This document shows, piece after piece, positions 11,538 through 24,414 of a DNA stretch of 64,000 nucleotides. The notes beneath the pieces are model-generated. The model saw only the letters and a program-made list of their open reading frames with translations, ran no database searches and had not been told where the DNA came from. This stretch comes from Medicago truncatula (lineage: Eukaryota > Streptophyta > Magnoliopsida > Fabales > Fabaceae). The position numbers and the translations under genes are program-made. How positions within the stretch are numbered: the first letter of the stretch is position 1; every line of letters starts with the position of its first letter. The stretch is from positions 5,916,501-5,980,500 of the forward strand of contig NC_053045.1 in NCBI RefSeq assembly GCF_003473485.1, read 5' to 3'.

Positions 11538-11720
11538 TTAGACCGTTACACATTGATCTTTACGACACCTAACATTAACTCCTCGAAGTTTAGGACAATC
11601 TTTATCTGTTTTACAAGCCCTGTCAAAAGTCTTACTAAAAGAAGAATTAGATACTATTATGCAAAGAAATATGGAAAGAAATAGAATAAAAACATAAACT
11701 AACTTCGGAGTTTCCACCAT
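11538..11720 (-). CDS. NCR-type secreted cysteine-rich peptide, 60 residues
   Basis: Start chosen at 11720, because from there the protein opens MVETPKLVYVFILFLSIFLC, the typical NCR signal peptide; the longer upstream frame adds nothing similar. The mature part, roughly residues 30-60, is basic and has four cysteines spaced C-x5-C-x9-C-x4-C, including the common KDCP phrase. Nodule-specific cysteine-rich peptides act inside symbiotic nodule cells, entering symbiosomes and driving bacteroid differentiation (family knowledge). Many NCR genes have an intron between signal and mature peptide; here both are in one continuous frame. A defensin-like peptide of another tissue is the alternative. No expression evidence is visible. 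Confidence 0.85.
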   Translation of the reverse strand: MVETPKLVYVFILFLSIFLCIIVSNSSFSKTFDRACKTDKDCPKLRGVNVRCRKDQCVTV

Positions 11721-12559
11721 ATTTTTCTCTATTTGTGTCCAAATAATAGTAAATGACTTGATCTCTTTATATTGTATAATCAATTTCATAGTCTTATAGA
11801 AATAATTAAATAGTTTAAGCATTATACAATTTTAAAAACCCTTTAAAATTCTAGAATCATTACTAAATGTCTCTTAAATATACCAATCTATTATTTTTGC
11901 CCTTTTAGCACATTAGGAAGGAGATCATGTAATAAACATAATAATCAAAATAATTGAATACAATTTTACTAACTTCTCATTAAGTTTTCCTTTAGATAAT
12001 TTTTTTAACCTTTCATGAGTGTAAAGGGAAAAAATATTATGTCATCATAAAGTTGTGTACGAATATAAAACACCATTGGATATTTATGAAAAAGTATAAC
12101 GTATGTCATAAGCGATCTATTTTTTGATTAAATCATTGGATCATAAAGAATGTATATTTAAAAATATATATATAATAAGGCATTTCTTTATTCATTTTGT
12201 TTTGTTTCAAAATAATAAAGTTCCTAAAATAATTAGTCTATTTCTTGGAACATTAAGTCTGACTAAATCATGAGATCCCGTTAAACTAGAGGACATTATT
12301 CTTAAAGTATCCGTTGTCAAAGGTTTTATTATGAATTGGGATATTAATAAAGCATTGAGACTATTATGTATGTAGATTGATGACCACATCTCATGGGTCA
12401 TAAATATGAGATGTTAAGTATATACGTAGGTATAAATATTAGAAGTAATATTTATACTGGATTGACCAACCGTGAGAATACTACAGAGTTTATTATGAAA
12501 GTGTCATAAGATATTCTTACAATGATAATGGTGTATACCAATCTTAGATCTGAAACCAC
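11721..12559. other. Upstream region of the NCR-like gene, then retroelement-like DNA
   Basis: 11721-12180 is AT-rich and would hold the NCR promoter; I see no motif I can assert. From about 12190 the sequence (ttcctaaaataattagtc, ctgactaaatcatgag) looks like the edge of the LTR-derived block that follows. Confidence 0.35.
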
Positions 12560-13195
12560 TATGATCCCTAGATGTGGACTCAAGTGCTTTATTGCCATTC
12601 AAACGTTGTTTGTAACAAGATAACTGTAACGTTGGTTAATGGGCACATGACGAATCATGTTGAGGGACATGAGTGTTCTAGATGGGATTTGTCCCTCCTT
12701 CATAAAAGGAGATATATTATTAGGCCTCTTGATGAAATATGATTGCAAAATTGCATGGTCATGCCAAATTAAGTCAATATGAGATATTGGGCTTATTCGT
12801 TATTCAATATATTTTGGGATCAAGAAATATAAATATTGATCTATACAAGGATGCCAAAATCTATGTCTTGTGATCAATATAGACATGAGGACAAAGGAGT
12901 AATTGTACACATGAACATTATCATGGAAAAGGTAGTGTCAGATCACTTTACATTCTTGTCACTTGGGTAGCAGTGATGTGTTGCTAGATACAATCACTGT
13001 TTATAATATTAAATATAAGATTTAATATTATTGTCACTGTTACAAGAACCTATAAGGTCACACACAATAGAACGGTCAAAAGGAGAAATTAGCAAATGAC
13101 GATAATTAGTTACCCAGTGCTAATGGGCTTACTGAAGCCCAATAGTGATTACTTGACTTGTAGAGCACACACGAGTTATTTTTAACAATAGTTAT
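12560..13195 (+). mobile_element. LTR-derived segment of a decayed retroelement
   Basis: Much of this block matches the reverse complement of the right end of the window (about 63625-64000). Shared phrases include cacttgggtagcagtgatgt, gttgctag followed by actgtttataatattaaata, and gccattcaaacgttgt. Two diverged copies in opposite orientation, next to gag-like coding sequence here, indicate an LTR or untranslated retroelement region. Confidence 0.65.
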
Positions 13196-13199
13196 TTTG

Positions 13200-14036
13200 T
13201 ACCTGATCATGTCAAGAAGATTCTTAGGAGTCTTTTTGCTAGATTCAGACCAAAGGTTATAATTATTCATAAAGCAAAGGACTTGAATAAACTAAGCTTG
13301 AAAAATCTAATAAGGTATCTCAAGATTCATGAGATTGAGCTCGTTGAAGATGGATATGCTAAGAAACCCTAGTTTATTGCTCTATCATCTAAGGGCAAAT
13401 ATGCTAAAGCTCTTCAGGCTACTGAGTCAGAAGAAGAAACTTCTGATAGAGGATCTGAAAATGACTCAGATGTTGAATATATGGCATATTTAACTAAAAG
13501 ATTTCAGTACCTGACCAAGGGAAAGAGATTTCCAGGTAGGAGCAATGGTTCAAAAGGCCAGGTTTGAAGAGTGAGAAAGAAGATAAGAATGGGTGCTTCA
13601 GTTGCAAGAAACCTAAACATTTTATTGCTGACTAGAATCTAGCAGTAGATTTATGGAGAAACAATATGAACACCTTCTTGTCAACGATGACATTCTTGAG
13701 AACGGTGGTCCGGCTGATTCTCATATTGTTGATCAAGTTTTACAGAGACAATATGGCATTGTGGTAGTAGAAGATCTAACCTTAAGAGATTACATTAATG
13801 AACTTGAAAATAATATCAAGGTTTTTAAAAAAGCTTCTGTCACCAAGGTGAACAATGACTCTGATAAAGCTCTAACTATGCATGAACTAGCCCTTCAAGA
13901 TTTTCTAGCTAATTCCATTGGAAGAAGCAACCTAGCTTCTATGACTTATGGTGTAAGCGGAAACAATGGAGAAATAATTGATTTTTCAGAATTGAGAAGA
14001 TGCAAACTCTTTGTATATAGATTAGAAGTATGTTAG
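13200..14036 (+). pseudogene. Copia gag remnant
   Basis: Translating with frame changes gives a Copia Gag: DHVKKILRSLFARFRPKV at the start, an acidic EEETSD stretch, then a CCHC zinc knuckle (CFSCKKPKHFIADx with the last cysteine lost to a stop codon at about 13633). The open part 13653-14036 (127 residues) contains a heptad-like DYINELENNIKVFKKAS segment and a LASMTYGV phrase that I associate with Copia Gag-Pol linkers. Stops at about 13369 and 13567, and frame changes, show it is dead. No protease, integrase or reverse transcriptase follows. Confidence 0.7.
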
Positions 14037-14858
14037 AGCTATCTTCTTTGTACTATCTAGAGGGATGCTCTAAGGATTAAAGTCCAAATCCTATAAGAAA
14101 TGAAATACCAGACTCAGATCGGTGAATCTATCAGGTTTCTTTCTCCTCCTCCAGGATTCATTAATAGAAACCATTTGCATATGAATTTTCAAGCTTCATA
14201 TTCATGATTTTATTTTCTTATAGCTTTCCAGTCTTCAAATTCATGGTCTACATCTATGTTTGCAGAATAATATTAGATTTGAAACTTGAAAACTCATATA
14301 AAAATAGACCAAAAAGACAAAATTGAAATTAAAAAAAAGATAAAGTATCAAATTGTTACCTGAAATTAAATTAAGAGACTAAAAATATAATTCTGCCAAA
14401 AATTTATTACTAAACACATCAAATTTTATCAAACAAACTTTTAATCAAAATAATTGTCACTTTAAAATATCAATGCAGCATTTATTTATTTTTTCATTAT
14501 TATAACTTTTTTTATTGAATTTCATTCAACTTTACCACTCACAACAATTAATAAGGATATTTTAATAAATAATTTTAATTTTACCATTAAAATCAACACA
14601 ACTCATCATTTTTTTAATAATCGAGCACAAACATTAAACGACCGTTAGATACGGAGAGAGTATACATTAACAACACCAACAAAAAAAAACCAAAAAATTG
14701 ATGACGTGGATTGAGTTCTTTGTGAAACCAACCAACAAAGTACGATCCAACCAAAGATATGTCCCTCGAGTCAATCTCACAGTCCACAACAAAACCCAGT
14801 CATTTTCCCTTTCACCAAACGCACCGTTTCTTTGCATTTAACTCAACCGTCCCTTTTC
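14037..14858. other. Intergenic and promoter/5' leader of the BAG gene
   Basis: AT-rich spacer. The last 100 bases (14760-14858) are GC-richer and CT/CA-rich, like a plant 5' untranslated leader; an upstream ATG at 14759 opens an out-of-frame 95-residue ORF that overlaps the start. No TATA box could be assigned with confidence. Confidence 0.4.
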
Positions 14859-17651
14859 ATGAACAACACCGCCGTCTCAGACACTTACGGCGCTTCGCCG
14901 CCGGATACGAAATCCGAAATCGACGGAGTTGGTGGGCCCACAATCAAGATCAGTGTTTCGTACGGTTCATCTCTTCACGAGATCCATCTCCCAGCCCAAT
15001 CCACTTTCGGTCAGTTTTTGTTTTTCCTCTCTCTTTTAATCCATGAAATTATCTTCGATTGTTTCAGATCTATGAAGCATCGGCACAAACACTTGACACG
15101 ACACTGACACGTAGTCACAGGTAAATAATTTGAGAAACTAAAACTGATTAAATACAATCAAATGTGTTATTATGAGCATTGGACACGTCTTCAATTTGTA
15201 GTATTGGTTTCTACATAGGTGTGTATGACCTCTAGAAGTGTAACTTTTAAATGTCATATTTTGGTATGCTGAGAAGCGTCACATGGGAAAATCATAGTTC
15301 AAAGGGACAAAATTTCTGCATTATGAGTGACACGAACACCAGACATGGCACTGACACGTAGACGCCAGTAATAATTTGAGAAAATATATTTGATTAAATA
15401 TAATCAAATGTGTTGTTGGACACTCGACACGTCTTCAATTTGAAGTGTCAGTGTTGCGTATGTGTGCTTGAGCTTTAGAATTACTTATAAGTGTAGCTTT
15501 CTAATTATTTACCTGCTTAGTGTAACTTTTAAATGTCATTGTTCAAATAAATGAAATTGCTGCATTGTTATTTTATACTCCCTCAGTTCGTATTTATAAA
15601 AACCTTAGACACGTTATACGCATTTTAAGAAAAGTTGGTAGCATGGTTAATGTGTATAATTGATGTATGGCTAATACTAAATTACCCTTTATGTATAAAT
15701 ACATTCAATGTGGATTTTTCATATTCCAATGTAATTTGGCAGTACTAATAAGGGATATATTTGTTAATAGAGTAGAAATTTCTCGCGAATCATATACTTA
15801 AGGACAAGCATATCTTGTAAGAGTCTTATAATTAGAGACAGAGGAAGTAGTAGTTTTAACAAAGATGCATCTTATGGCCACAACTTACTGTTTTTTCAAC
15901 AGTCACGTCTTGTAATTGATATATGTGCTTATCATGTTTTGGTTTTCAATAACAGGAGATTTAAAAAAATTGCTTGTACCTAAAACTGGTTTAGAGCCTG
16001 AACAACAAAGACTTTTCTTCAGAGGAATAGAAAAGGATGATAAGGAACAACTGCATCAGGAAGGTGTAAAGGGTAAGTCGAAGATTTTGCTTATGGAGCG
16101 TGCTGCTAGCAAAGAGAAGAAACTTGAGGAAACTAGAAAACTCAATGAGATGTCTAAAGCTACTGAAGCTATTAATGGGGTTAGAGCCGAGGTGGACAAG
16201 CTCTCTGATAGGGTGAGCATGTTTTTGAAATATATATAACTACTACACTCATGGTATAAACATATTAACTGGTAACTGATCGTGTTGATTATTGTAATTT
16301 TTTAGGTGGCTGCCTTGGAAGCGGCTATCAATGCAGGGAAAAAAGCTTCTGAGAAAGAATTTCTTTTGTTGACTGAGTTGCTTATGAGTCAATTGCTGAA
16401 ACTAGATGGAATTGAGGCCGAAGGTGAAGCAAAGTTGCAGAGAAAAGCTGAGGTAGTTTTTATGCCATTGAAATTGCTAATTTAGGTGCTAATAATTTGT
16501 CGATTATTGTTGATTATTGTTGTTTCGTATCTTTACTATTCCTTGCAATCTCTTGCATTTTTTTATTAGTCATGGCCAATAGCTGAGTTATTAGTATTAT
16601 GCTGGGGATAGGGACTGAATCCTTAATCTTCTTATCACTCCAGTCCAACTGCCGAGCTAACCTTATATCCCTCATCCATGTCTAGTGTATGTCTGATCTC
16701 TCACCAATGTCGAATGTTCTTCTTGTTCTCACCTTTTTTATGACTTAGATCAGACTAATTAGTGCAAGTTTAACTGTGAGTCTCATTTGTTTAATTACAT
16801 TGTAAAGCAGTTGACTTTGCCATCAAATCTCGACTTGGTTAGAATTAGAAGTAATGAAGTAATAAAATATCTTCTAAGATCAAACTTTGTAGTACAAATA
16901 CCTAAAGTCCAAAACATAGATCACTTTACTTCAACTTCAATTTAAACCAAATCAAATTCATTTGAAATCACATCTGGTAACACCCAAACATACACTTAAT
17001 GCCATTATTACCTTAATGGATCATTACTAACTAATGGTAATGATATGCATCACAGTTAAAACATGGAATATTTGACTTGTAATGGTTAGTTTCTTTGTCT
17101 TGGTGAATTGAGCTCCTGTCAGAAAGGGATCCTGTATCCAGGGAGAGGTTGGATCCATTGTGCAAATATTGTAGACAATTTTATCATATATTTACAAGTG
17201 ACTGAATCCATTGTTCAAAACTCTTTCTTCACTTGCATAGAGTGAAATGATATTTACTGTTAAAATATTGTACATTGGCTTTGATTTCCTATTCTAGCAT
17301 TCATCTGAATTTAAGAAAATGCACCATCTGTTAACATACTGTTTCTTAAAATTGCAATTACAAATTTAGATTAAGTTTTGTGGCTAAGATGTGATGCCAT
17401 GTGGAGATTTAAGTATTGCTTTTGAACACAGCTTTTCAATCCTTCTACAGGTGCGTCGTGTGCAGGGCCTCGTGGATATGGTAGATTCTCTAAAGGCTAG
17501 AAACTCCAACCCTTATAGCCAAAGTGGCAATCCTGCCACAGGAACAACCAATTGGGAAACCTTTGATACCGGAATTGAAGGCTCGAATGACGACCCATCC
17601 ACAACATCATCTTCTACAAAAGTATCTGAAGATTGGGAGCGGTTTGATTAG
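14859..17651 (+). CDS. BAG-family co-chaperone (ubiquitin-like plus BAG domain)
   Basis: Four exons that join in frame: 14859-15009, 15956-16212, 16306-16452, 17451-17651 (251 residues). An N-terminal ubiquitin-like domain, residues about 28-98 (TIKISVSYGSS through GKSKILLME), is followed by a charged helix and a BAG helical bundle at about 115-200 (KATEAINGVRAEVDKLSDR, VAALEAAINAGKKASEKEF, LLMSQLLKLDGIEAEGEAK, VRRVQGLVDMVDSLKAR), then a Ser/Thr-rich tail with two WE(T/R)FD phrases. BAG domains bind the Hsp70 ATPase domain and promote nucleotide exchange (family knowledge). The architecture fits plant BAG1-4. The start is the first ATG in frame with the domain, at 14859. Introns 1 and 3 are about 1 kb and hold MITE and possible SINE sequence. 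Confidence 0.93.
15070..15218. mobile_element. MITE copy A (CTATGAAGC family), in BAG intron 1
   Basis: Begins ctatgaagcatcggcaca and ends in the approximate inverse (ggtttctacatag). Rich in GACACG/CGTGTC phrases around a core aataatttgagaaa, matching copies at 15325-15470 and 50492-50676. Confidence 0.6.
15325..15470. mobile_element. MITE copy B (same family), in BAG intron 1
   Basis: gacacgaacaccagacatgg, core aataatttgagaaaatat, then ggacactcgacacgtcttca and gaagtgtcagtgt: the same order as copy A. The ends are eroded. Two copies of one family within 250 bp of one intron is unusual. Confidence 0.55.
15588..15850. mobile_element. Stowaway/Mariner-like MITE in BAG intron 1
   Basis: Left end TA-CTCCCTCAGTTCGTATTTATAA; right end TTATAATTAGAGACAGAGGAAGTA-GTA, i.e. 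inverted CTCCCTC-type ends next to TA. This is the common plant 'tactccctcc' MITE form. The interior has no coding potential. Confidence 0.65.
16560..16665 (-). mobile_element. Possible SINE head in BAG intron 3
   Basis: The minus strand reads GGTTAGCTCGGCAGTTGG (A-box-like) and about 30 bp later AGGATTCAGTCCC (B-box-like). Tail and target duplication were not found, so this may be a fragment. Confidence 0.35.
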
Positions 17652-17922
17652 CTTAAAATTTCTGTGAAATATCAAAATTATAAAGATTGTACAATACCAT
17701 GTTGGCCTTCATCCTTTGTCCAAGGTTGAGAAAAATAATTTTTATACAAATTAATTTAGTGATTATTTTCATATATTTTTATGTATCCGTTAAAATTCAA
17801 CACACAACACACGCCAACTATTTATAATTTCATATTATCAATGCTCAAAATCTAGCTTACACGTACATGTCATTACATTGCACCATAACACTACACTATA
17901 TACCAAACTATATCTATGTGAC

Positions 17923-20900
17923 TCATAAATTTATGGTTACACCTCTTGCCCCAGTAACATATGGTGATACTTCAATTTCATCTGCTTTTGATGAGGATCC
18001 ATGCTTAGTTGGGTCATACTTTTCTCCATCACCCCAAAGTGCATAAGCTTCCTCGCCGTGGACAGCATCATCACCAGTCTCGAGCTGGTCGTTCGACATC
18101 CTCAACGGTATGAACAATTGTATGGTGAGAAGAATTAGTGTGGTGGAGACTAAGTTCCATCCAGTGATGAAAAGTGCTGCCACTAATTGCTTCAAGAACT
18201 GAATGCCGCCACCGCCCCCATAGAAGGCACCCCTTGAGTTAGTCACCGGCAATATGAGTCTGCAAAGATCTGGTTCTGCTAAGAGACCTGTGAGGAGGCC
18301 TCCTAAAAGGCCGGCCACAGCATGTGTGTGAAACACTCCAAGGGTGTCATCTACCTGTGTTATTGTATATAGATAATTCATATAATGCTAAGAAAACATA
18401 CATAAGATCATAGTTGTATGAGAAATGATATTTGAACAACCATTTTTTACAACTTTTGTGACAACTTTCTCTTTCATACTCACATTATCTTTTTACTTTT
18501 TCTCTCTATTGCTTTGGTTTTTGTGCAACTACCTCATTTCCTTTGTAAAATTTTAGTTATCACAAAAGTTGTGACATATATAGATCTTCAAATAACACAA
18601 CTCTAGTTGTATGTATATTCCTATTAACAAATTGCATGGACAAGAGGTAACAACAAATAGGATGTACTCTCAATTTCTTAAGAAATCGAAGATTCCGTTA
18701 ACGAGAGAGATGAAAACAAGCGAAGGATTAATGAGTTTTGATTATTAAATTAATTTTTAAAATGTGTCACATCACATGAGTATTTTATTTGTGTTTCTCT
18801 TTTATAAACAGAGAAGATCTAAATCCAACAAATAGTATCCTTTCGTAATTAATTAATCATTACAATCAACATTACAAATTATCACATTCATAAATATAAA
18901 ATTGTCTTTGCTCAAAAAAAAAATTATTAAGTGGAAAAAAAAATGGCTTCTTTACATAGGATTTGACATGGTTGTGTTATTACTTGGAAATCCAAGTTCA
19001 TAAACCAAATTCTAAAATACATGATGATTTTATTTTTCGACAAGTAATCTTGTGGCTAAATTTCATTTTAAAGTGAATAAGTGGAAAATTTGGTGTTCAA
19101 ACACCGACCCCACATTATCAACTGAATTATACTCGTAAGAACAATGTGGTTGCGTCATTACTTGTAAAATTTTGAAATCAAATTCTAAAATATAAAATAA
19201 ATAAATAAATAGCCTACTTGTGTAACTTGGGTTGCGGTATTATTTTGATTAAATTGTAATCCAAGAATAACAAAATATCACAATTAATTAACCATCAACT
19301 AAATATTATCAAGTATCAACCAATATTTTGGAGAGAGACTGCAACTAGGATATTAGTTTTTTATTCTAGATGATTCAAAGAAACCGTTGGAATATTCTAT
19401 AGATCCACTAAAGAATCAAATTATCTAATTAAGGTGGATTCTTAAAATAAAGAGATTCCTAAATTTTTCAATAGAAATTAATTAAGTACCTTTTGTAGAA
19501 GAGTTGACTTCTTGTGGAGGACCATCATAGTCCACCATGGAATACTCCCAGATAGTATTCCCATCACTATAGCTGCCCATGACTGCACAAGTCCTGCTAG
19601 TTGCAACCAACCCCACCTCTTAGTAAATGCCAATATATACTATAACATCTTTTTCCTTCATTTTCAACATCACTATCTTTCATATTTTCTCCAATTTTCA
19701 TCTAAAGTTACTTAAGTAGAGGATCCTTGTCCATTTAGCACATTTAATCTAATCTAACAATAAAACCAATATAACAAATCTTTATTACCAAAAAAAAAAT
19801 CATCATGCTCCAAAAAGGATCTAACTTTTAACTTCAAACATATTTTTTTAAGGGACTTCAAACATTTTAATTAGTAACTCCAAAAGTTTAAATGATATTA
19901 CTCATATAATTGGATATTTTAGTGACAACAATAATTCTTTTAGTATAACTATTTATCGGCATTTTATATTGTTGTCAACATCCACCACTTCATTTTCCTT
20001 CAAAAAAAAAAAAAAAAACATCCACCACTTCATGTCAAGACTTTAGTCACAATAATATTACTATTTTAGGGGTCTTGAATCACATGTATATTTATTAGGT
20101 GAAATAATAAGAGGTTGAAAGTTCCACCTCCACCAAAATACCAACAATAATGGCAAGTCCCATAAAAAAATAAAATAAAAAAAATAACACCTCCATTTTG
20201 AAGAAAAAAAATAAACAAATAATACAACTAAAATTAAATACACGACGATGAATTGTTGTTATGATCCACTGAGATTCAATCTTTATCGCTTTAAAAAATT
20301 ATTTATTAAATAATTGATCATAGGAACAGAACTGATTTTAAGAAAATTTATAGACAAACCTGCTCCTGGAGTAATGCAAACAAGTCCTGTCATCATACCC
20401 TGAACAGCACCAATCACTGAAGGTTTACCAAAGAAAGCAACATCCAAAGTGGTCCACACAAGAAGACTAGTTGCAGCACATATGTTAGTGTTGAGTACAG
20501 CAATAGAAGAGTCAATGTTTGCTGCATATGGTGCTCCACCATTGAACCCTGACCAACCCATCCATAACAATCCTGCTCCTGCTAGCATAAGCAATACATT
20601 GTTTGGTGGGAATCTCTCCCTATCACTCTTCAACCTTGGCCCAACCTAGAAAAAAAATTATATATAAAGCTTCATTATTTTGCAAAAAAATTGACTAGGT
20701 AACTCTAGTTGAAGATTTTCGGACCGGTTTTGATAAACAACTTAATTATACGCTTATAACATAACGCACCTTATCATCGAAGTCTTTTATGCATATAAAC
20801 TACTTCTATAACAAAATTACTATTATAGCATATAAAGTTTATTGACATGTATAAGTTGTTTCTATAAGTTATCGTATCTCAAACAATATGCAAGTTCTTT

Positions 20901-21739
20901 TGTCAGGAGATAAGCTCAAATAAGTTCATTCAAACAGACCCTTAAACTAAGGTCGCAATCTTTAATATCGCGAAAACATGATCGCAATTAAAAACCATGA
21001 TTGTTCTTGCAACAACAAAATTATTCGAGAGTTTTTGCAATTAAATCACAACCAAAAACTATGATAATTTCACTATTTTCAAAACATCAAAGTTTACCCA
21101 ATAAGCTGCAGTGAATCCACCAATTCCAGAAGAAAGATGAATAACATAGCCACCAGAGAAATCAATGACACCCCAATGATACAAAAATCCACCACCCCAT
21201 ATACTAAAAGCACCAACAGTGTAAGAGAAAATGAGCCAAAGAGGTACAAAAGCCATCCAAGCCCTAATGTTCATTCTTCCAAGAACAGATCCAGCTAACA
21301 AAATAACAGTAATAGCAGCAAAATTGAATTGAAAATAAACAAGTGAAGCCATAGGAAAAAGTGGTTGTGTTGTTGAAGCTTCTTCAGTACCATTCTTAAA
21401 GAAATGAGTACTTTCAGGTACTTTTGCTTGATGTGTAAGAAATTTTTGACCTAATGAAGGTGCACCTTTACCCCAAAATGGAAAAAGTTCATCACCAAAA
21501 GCCATACGGTAACATAAAAGAACCCAACATATTAGCACTGATGCATAAGCATAAAGTGCCATGAAAGCTGAATTCATAGCCCATTTCTTTTTGACCATAC
21601 TTGCATAGAGAATTACAAGACCTGGCATGCTTTGTAGACCAACTAGGGTTGATGCTGTCATTTGCCATGAGTTGTCTCCTTTGTTTAGCCATTGTGGTGA
21701 TGAAGGAAGGTGCTCTTGATATGCTGTTGGAAGGGACAT
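17923..21739 (-). CDS. Ammonium transporter, AMT2 type
   Basis: Plasma-membrane ammonium channel/transporter. Four exons joined in frame: 21098-21739, 20360-20645, 19490-19593, 17923-18354, giving 487 residues, the usual length for plant AMT2. Hydrophobic helices run throughout. The AMT/MEP/Rh signature is at about 193-208 ([16 protein letters not shown]). The conserved pore-histidine helix is [17 protein letters not shown] in the last exon. The cytosolic tail is acidic ([28 protein letters not shown]), as in AMT2. The tail shares its 3' flank (270 bp) with the convergent BAG gene. In legumes, AMT2 members serve roots, nodules and mycorrhizal cells (family knowledge); which member this is cannot be told from sequence alone. 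Confidence 0.94.
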
Positions 21740-23391
21740 GTCTAGCTTAAATTTTGTGTTGAATTTGTGTAATTGTATGATCTCTGTTCTTGGTCTTCCT
21801 TTTGCTTTAGTGGGTTGTTTTTTTCAAAAGGATTTGAATATTAATTGTGATGTACTTGTTTTGAAGATTCCATTTGAAGTTGGACTTATAGCCACTGGTT
21901 TTCATATTGTACTTATTATAGTTGAATTGCTATTGTTTAATTTTTGGATTCACACTTGTGATAGATAAAGGTAATTTAAAAAAAAAAAGTTACAAAATTA
22001 TTATGGTGTATATTTAGCTTGAATGTGAGTGACTTAGAATTAAGGTTTGCCGCTCTAATTTTGACAAAAACTATGTTTTAGAAATTGAATATATTCATAA
22101 TTTTATCAAACTCATTGTCGTTACAAATATATAATTTATGTTTGAATGTTTAAGTGTTTTTTTTATTAATTATTCACATCATAAATTAGTTGATATTTGT
22201 TCACTCTCAATCTAACCCAATTTCATAAAAAGAATTTAATGTAATCCAAATAAATTTTCTCCACCACAAAACCAAAACCAAACATGTACTAGATAATTTG
22301 TTTTTGATAGTTGTACTAAAATAAATTTTATTTAAATGTGATGTGATGTGATGTAGTTAAAAACAAATAATTTGTGCAGAATTTGTTTATATTATCCTTG
22401 CTTACTTGCTAAAGTCTAAATAAAAACAGAGCTACTTGGAAAATACTATTGATTTCTAGGTGAAAATGACGGCTATGTCATAAATAATAATTAACCCCAA
22501 TAAATAAGTCAATTACAAGGTAGACTTATTACTTATCCTTGAAGTCAAGATCCTCTATATTTACTCTATTTAAAGAGATGAATATACAAAAAATCTTGAA
22601 AAAAGTATAAGTAATTAATAATGGGAGGACACATTTAATTAAAATATTTACCATCTCTTTTTTGTGTCTATGAGTCTATCACTCTTCACATTATATGCTC
22701 AATTTATTTTGATAAATGGAGAGGATTTAACTCCTATCCTTGATGGACGTAATTGAGAAAAGAGAGAACTTAATAAAAGTAAAATGAACATGAGAGAGTT
22801 AATTATATGTAAAAGTTGTGGTTAGGGCGTTGAAGTTTAAAATGAAAATTTTATCTTTGAAATTGTGTATATCTTCGGTATCAATTTAGATGAGTTAGTT
22901 AAAAAATAATATATAATAAATAAAAAAGACATCAAAAATAAATATTAATGACACCAATTGACATACTATTAGAAACATTAAGCAAAAAACTAGAATAACA
23001 TTTTGTACCTGTCTGTTTGATTTTATATTACGCTAATGTGTATAAATTACGAATAGTATATTTTTTTTTATGAAATTTTAATTAAAATTATTTTGATTTT
23101 GATTAAAATTATAAATATAGATAATAGATACTAGCGTTCAGACGGGCACTCTTACCAGTCTGTCTGCTCTTTTTTATTATGTGTTAGCCTGTATTTTTTA
23201 ATGCTTGTTTTTCAACTGGAAATGATTTAGTCAAAGAGAAGTTCATTCAATTTGATCTAGAAGCAATTGTATTCAACATAGCATGATGGACGTTAATATG
23301 TTAAGAGTACTTGAGTTCGACTAAATGGAATTCAAATTCTCTTTGAAGAGGTAAGATCAAATATTTAGGACATGTGAAAGCAAGTTAAACT

Positions 23392-23664
23392 CAAGGGTGG
23401 CCCTGAGAGCGAGCTTGAGGGGCGGCAACTTAGGGCATAATTTTTTTAGGGGCACCAAAATTATTATTTTTACATGGTAGTTAGTAATATATATATTCTT
23501 TTTAATTCGTTTTGATTAATTATATTGAAAAAATGTTTTTATATAACTCTGATTATAAATGAATATTTTGCAACAAAAAATGCAATAAGAAAAATATTTG
23601 AATAATTAAAAGGGCATGATTTATTGTTTCGTCCAGGGCATCAAAAATCTTTGGGCTGGCCTTG
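23392..23664. mobile_element. Probable hAT-like MITE
   Basis: Left end CAAGGGTGGCCCTGAG; right end inverted CAAGGCCAGCCCAAAG, the widespread plant hAT end form. Near the ends are aggggcggcaacttagggca and gtccagggcatcaaaaatct. The flanking octamers gttaaact and gtcaattt match only partly, so the target duplication is decayed. Confidence 0.5.
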
Positions 23665-24414
23665 GTCAATTTGACGAAGATTTGTAGTTTAGAACTGTTG
23701 GTTTTTCAGTTATTTTACTTATGTATATATAGAAGTCTTTCATTAGAAGTAGGGGTCATAAATTATTATTTGAATTTTTACACTCGAATTATCCAAGTCA
23801 GAGAGAGAGAGAGAGAAGTAACAAGAATGTATGTACATTGATTTGATAAACCATCTTTATTAATGCAATGCAAATTCACTTCTTGTAGACTTACTTTTAT
23901 CTTTAAAGTTTAAGTTTTCTTTTAAAGTTCCGAAAATTTGTTTAATTCTGTCGAATTAAACTTTGATCTTTATATTCATGTTTCATCTTAAGAACATGAT
24001 GAACATTCAAACATTTTCTAGAAAATATATTGCAAACATATCCTAAAATTTTTAGTTTGATCCTGCAAGTAATATTTTAAAATTAGCGTCTTGTTTACCA
24101 AAAACACCGGTAAACATTACGATATACATTACGAAAAATATTCTTTATGAATATTTAATTAAAATTATTTTAATTTTGATTTAAAATTATAGGTATATAT
24201 AATAATATTTTTCACTTTCGTATTGTAGTAAATTATACTTATTTTTTTCAATGACAATAATATAACCAATATAATATAATTTTTTTAATAACACCAACAA
24301 AAAAACATCTTGTAATCAAATTTGTTTAAGGGTAAAATAGAAAAGAAAAAGGTCAACCCAAATTTATTTATTCTCTTTATATATAGTATAGATAATAAAA
24401 TCAAAATGATTAAA

